This document shows positions 1-7,486 of a stretch of DNA of 45,245 nt, in pieces; position 1 is the first letter of the stretch, and every line of letters starts with the position of its first letter. The position numbers and the translations under genes were made by a program. The notes beneath the pieces were generated by a model, which saw only the letters and a program-made list of their open reading frames with translations, did no database searches and was not told the origin of the DNA. Source of the stretch: JAZGER01 sp036480335 (GTDB lineage: Bacteria; Pseudomonadota; Gammaproteobacteria; DSM-19610); assembly GCA_036480335.1 (NCBI GenBank), contig JAZGGH010000140.1:1-45245 (forward strand). The letters run 5' to 3'.

Positions 1-616
1 ACATCATCAATGATGGCGATGTGTGCATCCTGAATATTTTCACAAACCTTGAAAGCGTCTCGCAGATTGTTGCGCCGATCTTTGACGGGCAGTAAAGATT
101 GGGTGCGGGTATTGATGATACGTTTGCAGAGGCGAGATTTGATCGGGATACCGGTTATCGCTGCAATTGGTCGGGCGAGTTCCAGCGCCTGATTGTAGCC
201 GCGTTCTGCGAGGCGTTTACGGTGAAGTGGGACGGGCAGAATCAGATCAGGCCACTGTTTGACGGTTTGTTGTAGACGATCACTGAGCAGTTTGCCGAGA
301 GTTTGGCTGAGTACCAGATCATTGGAGAATTTGATGCGTATGATCAGTTGGTCGACAGGGTAGGTATAGGCCAGCAGTGCGATGCAGTGTTGAAAGGCAG
401 GCGGCTGGCGTTGGCACTGGCCGCAAATATTTCCGCCTGTTTCCGGCAGGGGGCGTGCGCATTGCTGGCAGTGGTGGCTGATCCAGGGCAGGTCGTTCAG
501 GCAGTCCTCACAGAGGTTGAGCGACGGGTGGCTGAGTATATCTATTGGTGCTAGACAGAGCCGGCAATGGTGGGGAAAAATGGCATTCTGTAGTTTATTT
601 ACCCATTGGTAAACCA
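1..616 (-). CDS. comF: ComF family amidophosphoribosyltransferase-like protein (3' end outside window)
   Basis: The minus strand reads an open frame from ATG at 616-614 to the window edge (205 codons visible). The N-terminal part has paired cysteines typical of the ComF zinc ribbon (CRLC, CEDC, CQQC and CGQC patterns). It is followed by the conserved LILPVPLHRKRLAERGYNQA segment and then AIIDDV, the beginning of the PRPP-binding loop, where the window ends. ComF proteins are linked to DNA uptake in naturally competent bacteria; in many gammaproteobacteria the gene is kept next to bioB whether or not competence is known. It is divergent from the biotin operon with a gap of about 80 bases. The family call is firm; a role in transformation here is inference. 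Confidence 0.93.
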
Positions 617-633
617 TGAGAGTCCTTTCGCAG

Positions 634-662
634 TTGACAGTGGCGCATTCCATGCGCATAGT
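634..662 (+). promoter_or_regulatory. Sigma-70-type promoter of the biotin operon with internal inverted repeat
   Basis: TTGACA at 634-639, a 17-base spacer and CATAGT at 657-662 (4/6 to TATAAT) form a good promoter about 40 bases before the first operon gene. The spacer contains a perfect 6-3-6 inverted repeat, GCGCAT-TCC-ATGCGC (643-657), in the position expected for a repressor operator. It does not resemble the BirA half-site TTGTAAACC. The promoter is a direct match; the operator is inference. Confidence 0.6.
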
Positions 663-699
663 TCGGCAACTTATTTAAGTTTTAGAGTATAGCCGAAAG

Positions 700-1098
700 A
701 TGTCCAGTGACAGTCCTTCCCCCAAAATAATCACCGGTAAGCAGGCTAGAAAATCAGCTGCCATGTTCAATATCGGCAATATTATTGCCATTCTTTTGCC
801 AATCCCGCTGGGGATGCTGTGGTTTGGTGTGTCGATGCTGGTATATGCGTTAAACCGTCACCATCCTAATGAAAAAGTGGGTGAGTATACGCAACAGGCG
901 GCCTACCGTTTTTATGGTATTACCGGTTTTTTTGTTGCCGCCGCCACCTTTATTCCTGGCAGTAACTGGAGCTGGTATCTGATCGCCTGGCTTGCTGCCG
1001 GCCTGATCCTTATTCCCTGGTCGGTTTTTGATCTGATCAAGATCAGCAAAGACAAATGGGTTGATGTGCCTGTACAGGAAACCCAGGCCAATTTTTAA
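700..1098 (+). CDS. Small integral membrane protein, first gene of the biotin operon
   Basis: A 132-aa protein that I do not recognise as a named family. It has a polar N-terminus (about residues 1-22) and three likely membrane segments at about 26-50, 70-86 and 91-113, then a short charged tail. The stop codon overlaps the bioB start (TAATG), so it is almost certainly co-transcribed and translationally coupled with bioB. Its position at the head of a complete bio operon makes a role linked to biotin or its precursors possible, but no motif supports a specific activity. The ATG at 700 follows an AAAG-rich leader without a strong Shine-Dalgarno sequence. Confidence 0.75.
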   Translation: MSSDSPSPKIITGKQARKSAAMFNIGNIIAILLPIPLGMLWFGVSMLVYALNRHHPNEKVGEYTQQAAYRFYGITGFFVAAATFIPGSNWSWYLIAWLAAGLILIPWSVFDLIKISKDKWVDVPVQETQANF

Positions 1099-2078
1099 TG
1101 AAGCAAAATCTTATGATAAATGCACAGCTAGATATTTCCCGATTACGTCATGACTGGTCGCAGCAAGAAATTGAGGCGCTGTATAACTTGCCATTCAATG
1201 ATCTAATGTTTCAGGCTCAGCAGGTACACCGTGAGCATTTCGATGCCAACGCAGTGCAAATCAGTACCTTACTGAGCATCAAGACGGGCGGTTGTCCTGA
1301 AGACTGCGCCTATTGCCCGCAAAGTGTGCATTTCGATACGCCCGTCGAGCCGGACAGCCTGATGGCAATTGAAGAAGTGGTGACAGCCGCGAAGGCAGCA
1401 AAAGCGGCCGGTGCTTCACGTTTTTGTATGGGTGCTGCCTGGCGTAATCCACGCGGCAAGAATTTTGAGCGAGTGCTTGAGATGGTGCAGCGGGTGCGTG
1501 ATGAAGGTCTGGAAACCTGCATGACACTGGGTATGCTGGAGGCTGATCAGGCAGAACGGCTGCAGTCGGCAGGACTGGATTATTACAATCACAATCTCGA
1601 TACTTCACCTGAATTTTATGGCGAAATTATCAGTACACGCACTTATCAGGACAGGCTTGATACTCTGCAGCATGTGCGTGCAGCCGGTATGAAAGTTTGC
1701 TGTGGTGGTATTGTTGGTATGGGCGAATCACGCGCAGACCGGGCTTCGCTAATGAAGGCACTGGTGAATCAGCAGCCGCATCCGGAAAGTGTGCCGATTA
1801 ACGAACTGGTAAAGGTTGAAGGAACACCGCTGGCGGGAGAGTCCGGTTTTGATCCATTTGAATTTGTGCGCACAGTGGCAGTGGCAAGAATACTGATGCC
1901 AGCATCGCATGTGCGTTTGTCAGCCGGGCGGGAGCAGATGTCTGATGAGTTACAGGCGTTGTGTTTCCTGGCGGGCGCCAATTCGATTTTTTACGGTGAA
2001 AAACTGTTGACGACAGATAATCCGGATACAGCCAAAGATCAGGCTCTGTTTGATCGATTGGGCCTGCATCCTGCCTGA
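1098..2078 (+). CDS. bioB: Biotin synthase BioB
   Basis: Radical SAM enzyme that inserts sulfur into dethiobiotin, the last step of biotin synthesis. The 326-aa length is normal for the family. The [4Fe-4S]/SAM motif CxxxCxxC is at Cys66, Cys70 and Cys73 in GGCPEDCAYCPQS. Cys110, Cys141, Cys201 and Arg273 (RLSAGREQM) match the auxiliary [2Fe-2S] ligands. The ATG at 1098 overlaps the previous stop; an internal ATG five codons on (1113) is an alternative start. It is followed directly by bioF. Confidence 0.97.
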   Translation: MKQNLMINAQLDISRLRHDWSQQEIEALYNLPFNDLMFQAQQVHREHFDANAVQISTLLSIKTGGCPEDCAYCPQSVHFDTPVEPDSLMAIEEVVTAAKAAKAAGASRFCMGAAWRNPRGKNFERVLEMVQRVRDEGLETCMTLGMLEADQAERLQSAGLDYYNHNLDTSPEFYGEIISTRTYQDRLDTLQHVRAAGMKVCCGGIVGMGESRADRASLMKALVNQQPHPESVPINELVKVEGTPLAGESGFDPFEFVRTVAVARILMPASHVRLSAGREQMSDELQALCFLAGANSIFYGEKLLTTDNPDTAKDQALFDRLGLHPA

Positions 2079-2094
2079 TTCGGGTAGTGCCGCC

Positions 2095-3252
2095 ATGCTG
2101 GATTTGCAACAAGCGTTACAACAACGCAAACAGCAATCGTTGTACCGGTGTCGCCTGACGCTGGCAACACCGCAGTCGGTGCGTGTGCGTATTGACGGCA
2201 AGACATACCTTTCATTCTGCAGCAATGATTACCTTGGGCTCGCCAACCATGCGGATATTATTCAGGCTTTCAAAGATGGCCTCGACCGTTTTGGTGCGGG
2301 TAGTGGTGCAGCACATCTAATCACTGGGCACAGTGTTGCGCATCAGGAACTGGAAGAGCAATTGGCCGCGTTTGTCGGTCGACCCAGGGCATTGTTATTT
2401 TCAACCGGATATATGGCAAACCTGGGTGTGATGGATGCGTTGTTGCAACAACAGGACTGTACGATTGAAGACCGTTTGAATCATACGTCGCTACTGGATG
2501 GGGCACGTCTGTGCGGAGCGCGTTTGTTGCGTTACCGACATAATGATATGGCCTCATTGAAGAGACGATTGCAGCAGGTAGAAAAATATCCACAGCGTTT
2601 GCTGGCAACGGATGCGGTGTTCAGCATGGATGGTGACAGTGCAGATTTAGCGGCAATGCAGGCCGCTGCACAGAGCAGCGATAGCTGGTTACTGGTAGAC
2701 GATGCGCATGGTTTTGGCGTGCTTGGACATCAGGGGCGAGGCAGTTGCGATGCACAATTGTCACAATCCGGAATAGCCATCGCTGATAATACCATCCTGA
2801 TGGCAACGCTAGGAAAAGCCTGTGGCATGGCGGGTGCTTTTGTGGCGGCCAGTGAGGATGTGATTGAAACACTGATCCAGTCGGCACGTACTTATATATA
2901 TACCACGGCAACACCACCCGCCCAGGCATGGGCGACCAGTAAGGCATTGCAACTGGTCCAGCAGGCGGATGAACAGCGTACCCGACTAACAGAATTAATT
3001 ACACATTTCAGGCGCGGTGCCCAGGCCCATGATTTGCCTCTAATGCCTTCTGCAACACCTATCCAGCCATTGCTGGTTGGAAGTGCAGAAATGGCAATGC
3101 AATGGAGCGAGCGCCTGCGCACAAAAGGCATTCTGATTACTGCAATACGACCGCCCACGGTGCCACAGGGAAAAGCGCGTTTACGCATTACTTTATCGGC
3201 GCAACACACGCTGGAGGATGTTGACCAGTTGCTGGATGGATTGAGCACATGA
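2095..3252 (+). CDS. bioF: 8-amino-7-oxononanoate synthase BioF
   Basis: PLP-dependent enzyme joining pimeloyl-ACP and L-alanine. I prefer the ATG at 2095 (385 aa, family-typical, N-terminus MLDLQQALQQRKQ) over an in-frame ATG at 2050 that would lie inside the bioB 3' end. The PLP lysine is about Lys241 in ATLGKACGMAGAF, the cofactor-binding Asp/His is in LLVDDAHGFGVLG, and FCSNDYLGL is the usual N-terminal motif. It overlaps bioH by four bases (ATGA), indicating translational coupling. Confidence 0.96.
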   Translation: MLDLQQALQQRKQQSLYRCRLTLATPQSVRVRIDGKTYLSFCSNDYLGLANHADIIQAFKDGLDRFGAGSGAAHLITGHSVAHQELEEQLAAFVGRPRALLFSTGYMANLGVMDALLQQQDCTIEDRLNHTSLLDGARLCGARLLRYRHNDMASLKRRLQQVEKYPQRLLATDAVFSMDGDSADLAAMQAAAQSSDSWLLVDDAHGFGVLGHQGRGSCDAQLSQSGIAIADNTILMATLGKACGMAGAFVAASEDVIETLIQSARTYIYTTATPPAQAWATSKALQLVQQADEQRTRLTELITHFRRGAQAHDLPLMPSATPIQPLLVGSAEMAMQWSERLRTKGILITAIRPPTVPQGKARLRITLSAQHTLEDVDQLLDGLST

Positions 3253-3998
3253 GTCTGCATATAGATGTGGTGGGTAAAGGGCCAGATCTGGTGTTGTTGC
3301 ATGGCTGGAGTTTGCACAACGGCATCTGGCAGGATCTGCTGCCCCTGTTGCAGGATGATTTTTGCTGCCATCTGGTTGATCTGCCGGGGCATGGTTTGAG
3401 TGAGTTTGCGAACCGGGAAACACTTCCCGAGTGGGCTGCAGAGGTCAGGGCCGTTGTTCCACAGCAGGCTGACTGGATTGGCTGGTCCTTAGGCGGGCTA
3501 GTAGCTTTGCAGGCATTGGCGGAGGATGCCCAGTCAATGCGCAGGTTGGTGTTGCTTGCTTCCAGCCCCTGTTTTGTTAAACGTCCGGACTGGCCATCTG
3601 CAGTGGAGTTCAGCGTCTTCGAGAATTTCGCCAATGAATTACAGCAGGATTTTGACAAAGTTCTGCTGCGCTTTCTGGCCTTGCAGGTGATGGGCAGTCA
3701 GGCAGCACGGGCATCCCTGAAACAGTTGCGCGATGCCCTGTTATTAAAGCCGGCACCTCAGGTGGCCGCCTTGCTTGCCGGTTTGCATTTTCTCCGCGAA
3801 GCTGACTTTCGGCAACTGGCAGTTGCCAGACAGGACTCGATTTACTGGCTGTCCGGTAGTCGCGATACGCTGGTACCTCAAGCTGCAGCCAATTTGTTGC
3901 CTGAAGAGCGCGTGCAGATTATTGAAGCTGCGGGTCATGCGCCGTTTGTGTCACATGCTGAAATTTGTGCCAAAGCATTGCGCCAGTGGCTGCTTTGA
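3249..3998 (+). CDS. bioH: Pimeloyl-ACP methyl ester carboxylesterase BioH
   Basis: An alpha/beta-hydrolase of 249 aa that removes the methyl ester introduced by BioC, releasing pimeloyl-ACP for BioF. The oxyanion region is LLHGWSLHNGIW, the nucleophile elbow is GWSLGG (Ser80), and the remaining triad residues are probably Asp206 (GSRDTLVP) and His230 (AAGHAPF). Its place between bioF and bioC makes the BioH assignment much safer than sequence alone, since alpha/beta-hydrolases are numerous. Confidence 0.93.
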   Translation: MSLHIDVVGKGPDLVLLHGWSLHNGIWQDLLPLLQDDFCCHLVDLPGHGLSEFANRETLPEWAAEVRAVVPQQADWIGWSLGGLVALQALAEDAQSMRRLVLLASSPCFVKRPDWPSAVEFSVFENFANELQQDFDKVLLRFLALQVMGSQAARASLKQLRDALLLKPAPQVAALLAGLHFLREADFRQLAVARQDSIYWLSGSRDTLVPQAAANLLPEERVQIIEAAGHAPFVSHAEICAKALRQWLL

Positions 3999-4008
3999 CT
4001 CGGGAAAA

Positions 4009-4851
4009 ATGAATATGGAAGAGCAGTATCAGGTAGATAAAGAGCAGGTGCGAGACGCCTTCTCCAGAGCGGCAGCAGCTTATGAACAGGTAGCAGTATT
4101 GCAACGAGAAGTCGAAACGCGTTCGCTGGAACGGTTAGACCTGGTGCGCCTGCAACCGCAATGCATTCTTGATCTGGGCTGTGGGCCGGGACATGGTAGT
4201 CATGGCTTGTTGGCAAAATACCGCCAGGCTTCGGTGATTGCTTTTGATCTCGCGGAACCCATGCTGAAGCTGGCCAGAAAACGTGGCCGCTGGTTGCGTC
4301 GACCACAGGCTGTTTGTGGCGATGCACAACAACTGCCCTTTGCCAGTAACAGTATGGATCTTGTTTTTTCCAGTCTAATGCTGCAATGGTGTCGTGATTT
4401 TGATGCAACATTGTCAGAGTTGCTGAGGGTATTGCGGCCAGGTGGTTTGTTGCTGTTTACCACTTTTGGTCCTGATACCCTGAAGGAATTACGCAGTAGC
4501 TGGGCGAGCATCGATGATTACACACATGTGAATGCTTTTCTGGATATGCACGATATTGGCGATGCCCTGATGCGCAACGGTTTCGCGGAACCGGTGATGG
4601 ATGTTGAAAGGCTGACCATGACTTACGATGATGTATTTACCCTGATGCGTGAACTGAAACAAATCGGTGCACACAATGTGACCGCCGGGCGTCGGCAGGG
4701 ATTGACCGGCAAACAACGTTTGCAGCAATTGCAGAAAGCATACGAAGCGTTTCGGGTAGACGGGCTGTTACCGGCCAGTTACGAGATTGTTAATGGGCAT
4801 GCCTGGGCGCCAGATAATCAGCTCAGAGTTGATCTGGAGATGCCACGATGA
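4009..4851 (+). CDS. bioC: Malonyl-ACP O-methyltransferase BioC
   Basis: SAM-dependent methyltransferase that methylates malonyl-ACP to start pimelate assembly on the fatty acid machinery. From ATG 4009 it is 280 aa; ATG 4015 is equally possible. In-frame starts upstream fall inside bioH and are unlikely. The N-terminal DAFSRAAAAYEQVAVLQREV segment is typical of BioC, and SAM motif I is LDLGCGPGHGSHG at about 54-66. The stop overlaps the bioD start (ATGA). Confidence 0.95.
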   Translation: MNMEEQYQVDKEQVRDAFSRAAAAYEQVAVLQREVETRSLERLDLVRLQPQCILDLGCGPGHGSHGLLAKYRQASVIAFDLAEPMLKLARKRGRWLRRPQAVCGDAQQLPFASNSMDLVFSSLMLQWCRDFDATLSELLRVLRPGGLLLFTTFGPDTLKELRSSWASIDDYTHVNAFLDMHDIGDALMRNGFAEPVMDVERLTMTYDDVFTLMRELKQIGAHNVTAGRRQGLTGKQRLQQLQKAYEAFRVDGLLPASYEIVNGHAWAPDNQLRVDLEMPR

Positions 4852-5504
4852 AAGGTTATTTTATCGCTGGAACAGATACGGGCGTTGGCAAAACCTGTGT
4901 CAGTGCAGCACTGATCAGGGGCCTGGCCGCCGCTGGCAAACAGGTGGCGGGTATGAAGCCTGTTGCCAGTGGTTGTGAAAAAACGGTTGACGGCCTGCGC
5001 AATGAAGATGCACTGCTACTCATGGCTGCAGCGAATGTTGAAAAACCCTATCCGATGGTAAATCCCTTTGCCTTCGAGCCCGCCATTGCGCCACACCTGG
5101 CAGCAGACCTGGCTGGCATTCAGATCGACAGTGGCAATATACACAGCGTTTTTACGGCCTGTTGCGAGGATCTGGATAACATTATCGTCGAAGGCGTGGG
5201 AGGTTGGCTGGTGCCGATCAATGCCAGAGAAAGCATGGCTGATCTCGCCGTTCTGTTGAATTTGCCAGTGTTGCTGGTGGTGGGTATTCGCCTTGGCTGC
5301 ATTAGCCACACCCTGCTAACAGTTGCTGCGATCGAAGCCAGTGGTTTACCGCTAGCGGGCTGGATTGCAAACCGGGTTGATTCTGAGTGTCAGCAGCAGG
5401 AGGGTATTATCGCGTCGATTAAAAAACGGATAGACGCACCATTAATTGCGGATATCCCCTGGTGTTTAGATGTTGCAACAATGCCTGCACTCGTTTTGCC
5501 ATAA
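4848..5504 (+). CDS. bioD: Dethiobiotin synthetase BioD
   Basis: ATP-dependent closure of the ureido ring of 7,8-diaminononanoate to dethiobiotin. The 218-aa protein has the P-loop GTDTGVGKT at 8-16, the KPVASG motif, and EGVGGWLVP. It is the last gene of the operon. bioA, the aminotransferase needed between BioF and BioD, is not in this window and must be elsewhere. No clear Rho-independent terminator follows. Confidence 0.96.
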   Translation: MKGYFIAGTDTGVGKTCVSAALIRGLAAAGKQVAGMKPVASGCEKTVDGLRNEDALLLMAAANVEKPYPMVNPFAFEPAIAPHLAADLAGIQIDSGNIHSVFTACCEDLDNIIVEGVGGWLVPINARESMADLAVLLNLPVLLVVGIRLGCISHTLLTVAAIEASGLPLAGWIANRVDSECQQQEGIIASIKKRIDAPLIADIPWCLDVATMPALVLP

Positions 5505-5800
5505 ATTTATGCTATACGTTAGTACATTTTTTATCGCGTTGGGACTGGATAACCGCCTTTATTGTGCCTGGACTAAATAATAGACGATGCATTGGCTGCA
5601 GTGAGAAACCCCTGTTATATAAGGTGTGGTTGCGATTTCTGCTGCACAATTAACTGCTGTATAAGAAAATGGTTATACCCTAACATTCAATTGACTTATG
5701 TCAATGTGGATGACTTTTTATTATGATGGGAAATACGAGTAGGTTAGCATTCCAGCCCGATACCGTTCGATGAAGGTCGACGTATTGACGGGAGGGTTGT
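5505..5800. other. Intergenic region between bioD and the cox operon
   Basis: About 300 bases without a convincing gene: no open frame here has family-like sequence. It holds the FNR-like palindrome at 5691-5704 and an AT-rich stretch (TATTAT at 5719-5724) that could be a -10 element. A GGAGGG Shine-Dalgarno lies just before the DUF2244 start. Confidence 0.6.
5691..5704 (+). promoter_or_regulatory. FNR/ANR-like palindrome upstream of the caa3 oxidase operon
   Basis: TTGAC-TTAT-GTCAA is a perfect 5-4-5 palindrome close to the FNR-family consensus TTGAT-N4-ATCAA. It is centred about 100 bases before the DUF2244 start. If TATTAT (5719-5724) is the -10 element, the site would be centred near -33 and would overlap the -35 region, which would fit repression at low oxygen. 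No FNR gene is in the window, so the regulator is inferred. Confidence 0.45.
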
Positions 5801-6271
5801 ATGGTCGCAAAAGAATTATCTGCAAAGCAAACTGATAATCGCTTTCTGATACGGCCGAATTGCTCATTAAGCTGGAAAGGTGTAAAGCGTTTCTATCTGG
5901 GAATGCTTTTCGTTTCCCTTTTGATTGCCAGTCTTTGTGCGTTTGCCGGTGCCTGGCCAGTACTGCCCTTTGCCGGTCTTGAAATGCTGGTGCTCGGAAT
6001 TGCTTTGTATCAGGTAACGCGGCGTAATCAGTACTGGCAGGTAGTACAGATTGAGGGAGATCACGTTGAGGTGTTTGATTCTACTTCGGTAGACAGGCCA
6101 GCAATATCATTTCAGCGAGCCTGGGCAAGGATTGTTCTTGAACGGCCGTCGATTGACTGGTATTCGCCCAGATTGTTTATTCGATCGCATGGGCGAGCAG
6201 TAGAAATTGGAAATTGCCTGACCCGATCTGAAATTGAGCAATTAGCGATTGATTTGAAAAGTGCTTTATGA
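5801..6271 (+). CDS. DUF2244 family membrane protein, first gene of cox operon
   Basis: A 156-aa protein with the DUF2244 pattern: N-terminal RPNCSLSWKGVKRFY, then two adjacent hydrophobic segments (about 32-52 and 55-70), then a soluble C-terminal domain with the Arg/Leu-rich LERPSIDWYSPRLFIRS stretch. DUF2244 genes are often found next to aa3-type oxidase genes in proteobacteria; the biochemical role is not established. A strong GGAGGG precedes the ATG. It lies about 67 bases before coxB and is probably in the same transcript. Confidence 0.85.
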   Translation: MVAKELSAKQTDNRFLIRPNCSLSWKGVKRFYLGMLFVSLLIASLCAFAGAWPVLPFAGLEMLVLGIALYQVTRRNQYWQVVQIEGDHVEVFDSTSVDRPAISFQRAWARIVLERPSIDWYSPRLFIRSHGRAVEIGNCLTRSEIEQLAIDLKSAL

Positions 6272-6338
6272 TTTTGCTACACAAAACTGGTTGATATTTA
6301 ATAACTAACTCGAAGTTTGTTGAAGGAGAAATGCTGGC

Positions 6339-7466
6339 ATGCTGGTACCTACATTTAAACAAAAACTGGCCTCATTGGCAGGATTGGCAGCGCTAACCGG
6401 TTCTTCTGGAGCCATGGCTGAATATGCACTGAATCTCATGCCAGGCGTTACGCCTCTGAGTCAGAGTGCTTATGATCTGCATGTTTTGATTCTATGGATC
6501 TGCTTTTGGATCGGTATGGTGGTCTTTGGTGTTATCTTTTATTCGGTATTGGCACATCGGAAATCAAGAGGCGCAGTGGCTTCCCAGTTTCATGAAAGCA
6601 CCACCATGGAAATTATCTGGACTGTGATCCCGTTCATTATTCTGATTGGAATGGCAATTCCGGCAACCAAAACTCTTGTTGCCATGGAAGATGTTTCTAA
6701 CTCGGATCTGAATATCAAGGTAACAGGATATCAGTGGAAATGGGGTTATGATTATCTGGGTGAGGAGGTAGGTTTCCTCTCCAGTTTATCAACACCACTT
6801 GCTCAGGTGACAGGCGAGGAGCCAAAAGGGGAGCATTATCTGTTAGAAGTGGATAACCCTCTGGTCGTACCTATTAATAAGAAAGTTCGTCTGTCTATTA
6901 CTGCCAGTGATGTTATCCATTCCTGGTGGGTGCCGGAGCTTGGTGGCAAGAAAGATGCGATTCCCGGCTATATCAACGAAATGTGGTTCAAAGCAGAAAA
7001 AGAGGGTACTTACCGCGGACAATGTGCTGAACTTTGCGGTAAGGATCATGGTTTCATGCCAATTGTCGTGGTCGCAAAAAATGAAGCAGATTACCAGCAA
7101 TGGTTGAGCGCACAAAAAACAGCGAACGATGCAGATGCCGCTGCTGCCGATCGTGAGTGGTCAAAATCTGATTTGATAGCACGCGGTGAAACGGTCTATA
7201 ACAGTAGCTGTGCAGCCTGTCATCAGGCAAATGGTCAGGGTATTCCCGGGGCTTTTCCGGGGCTTGTTGGTAGCGCACTCACCACAGGGCCAAAGAATGC
7301 ACACATCGATATCGTTATGAATGGCAAAGCTGGAACCGCAATGGCGCCTTTTGCTGCGCAACTGAAAGATATCGATATTGCGGCAGTTATTACCTATGAG
7401 CGGAACGCCTGGGGTAATGATGTTGGGGATATGATTCAACCGTCTGAAATAAAAGCAGCCCGTTAG
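6339..7466 (+). CDS. coxB: Cytochrome c oxidase subunit II with fused cytochrome c domain (caa3-type)
   Basis: A 375-aa subunit II. It has an N-terminal signal-like segment, two membrane helices (about 47-70 and 92-110) and a periplasmic cupredoxin domain. The CuA ligands are visible: His194 (HSWWVPE), then Cys229, Cys233, His237 and Met240 in CAELCGKDHGFM. A C-terminal class I cytochrome c domain follows with the heme motif CAACH at 291-295 and a likely axial Met in AGTAMAPF. This fusion marks a caa3-type oxidase. The ATG at 6339 has GAAGGAG upstream. Electrons pass from the fused heme c to CuA and on to CoxA. Confidence 0.97.
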   Translation: MLVPTFKQKLASLAGLAALTGSSGAMAEYALNLMPGVTPLSQSAYDLHVLILWICFWIGMVVFGVIFYSVLAHRKSRGAVASQFHESTTMEIIWTVIPFIILIGMAIPATKTLVAMEDVSNSDLNIKVTGYQWKWGYDYLGEEVGFLSSLSTPLAQVTGEEPKGEHYLLEVDNPLVVPINKKVRLSITASDVIHSWWVPELGGKKDAIPGYINEMWFKAEKEGTYRGQCAELCGKDHGFMPIVVVAKNEADYQQWLSAQKTANDADAAAADREWSKSDLIARGETVYNSSCAACHQANGQGIPGAFPGLVGSALTTGPKNAHIDIVMNGKAGTAMAPFAAQLKDIDIAAVITYERNAWGNDVGDMIQPSEIKAAR

Positions 7467-7486
7467 GCTAGAGAGGTATTGAAAAC

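Noticed and set aside
598..613. TTTACC-CATT-GGTAAA inverted repeat as a possible BirA operator
   Set aside because: It lies within the first codons of comF, has the half-sites inverted relative to the TTGTAAACC consensus, and a spacer far too short.
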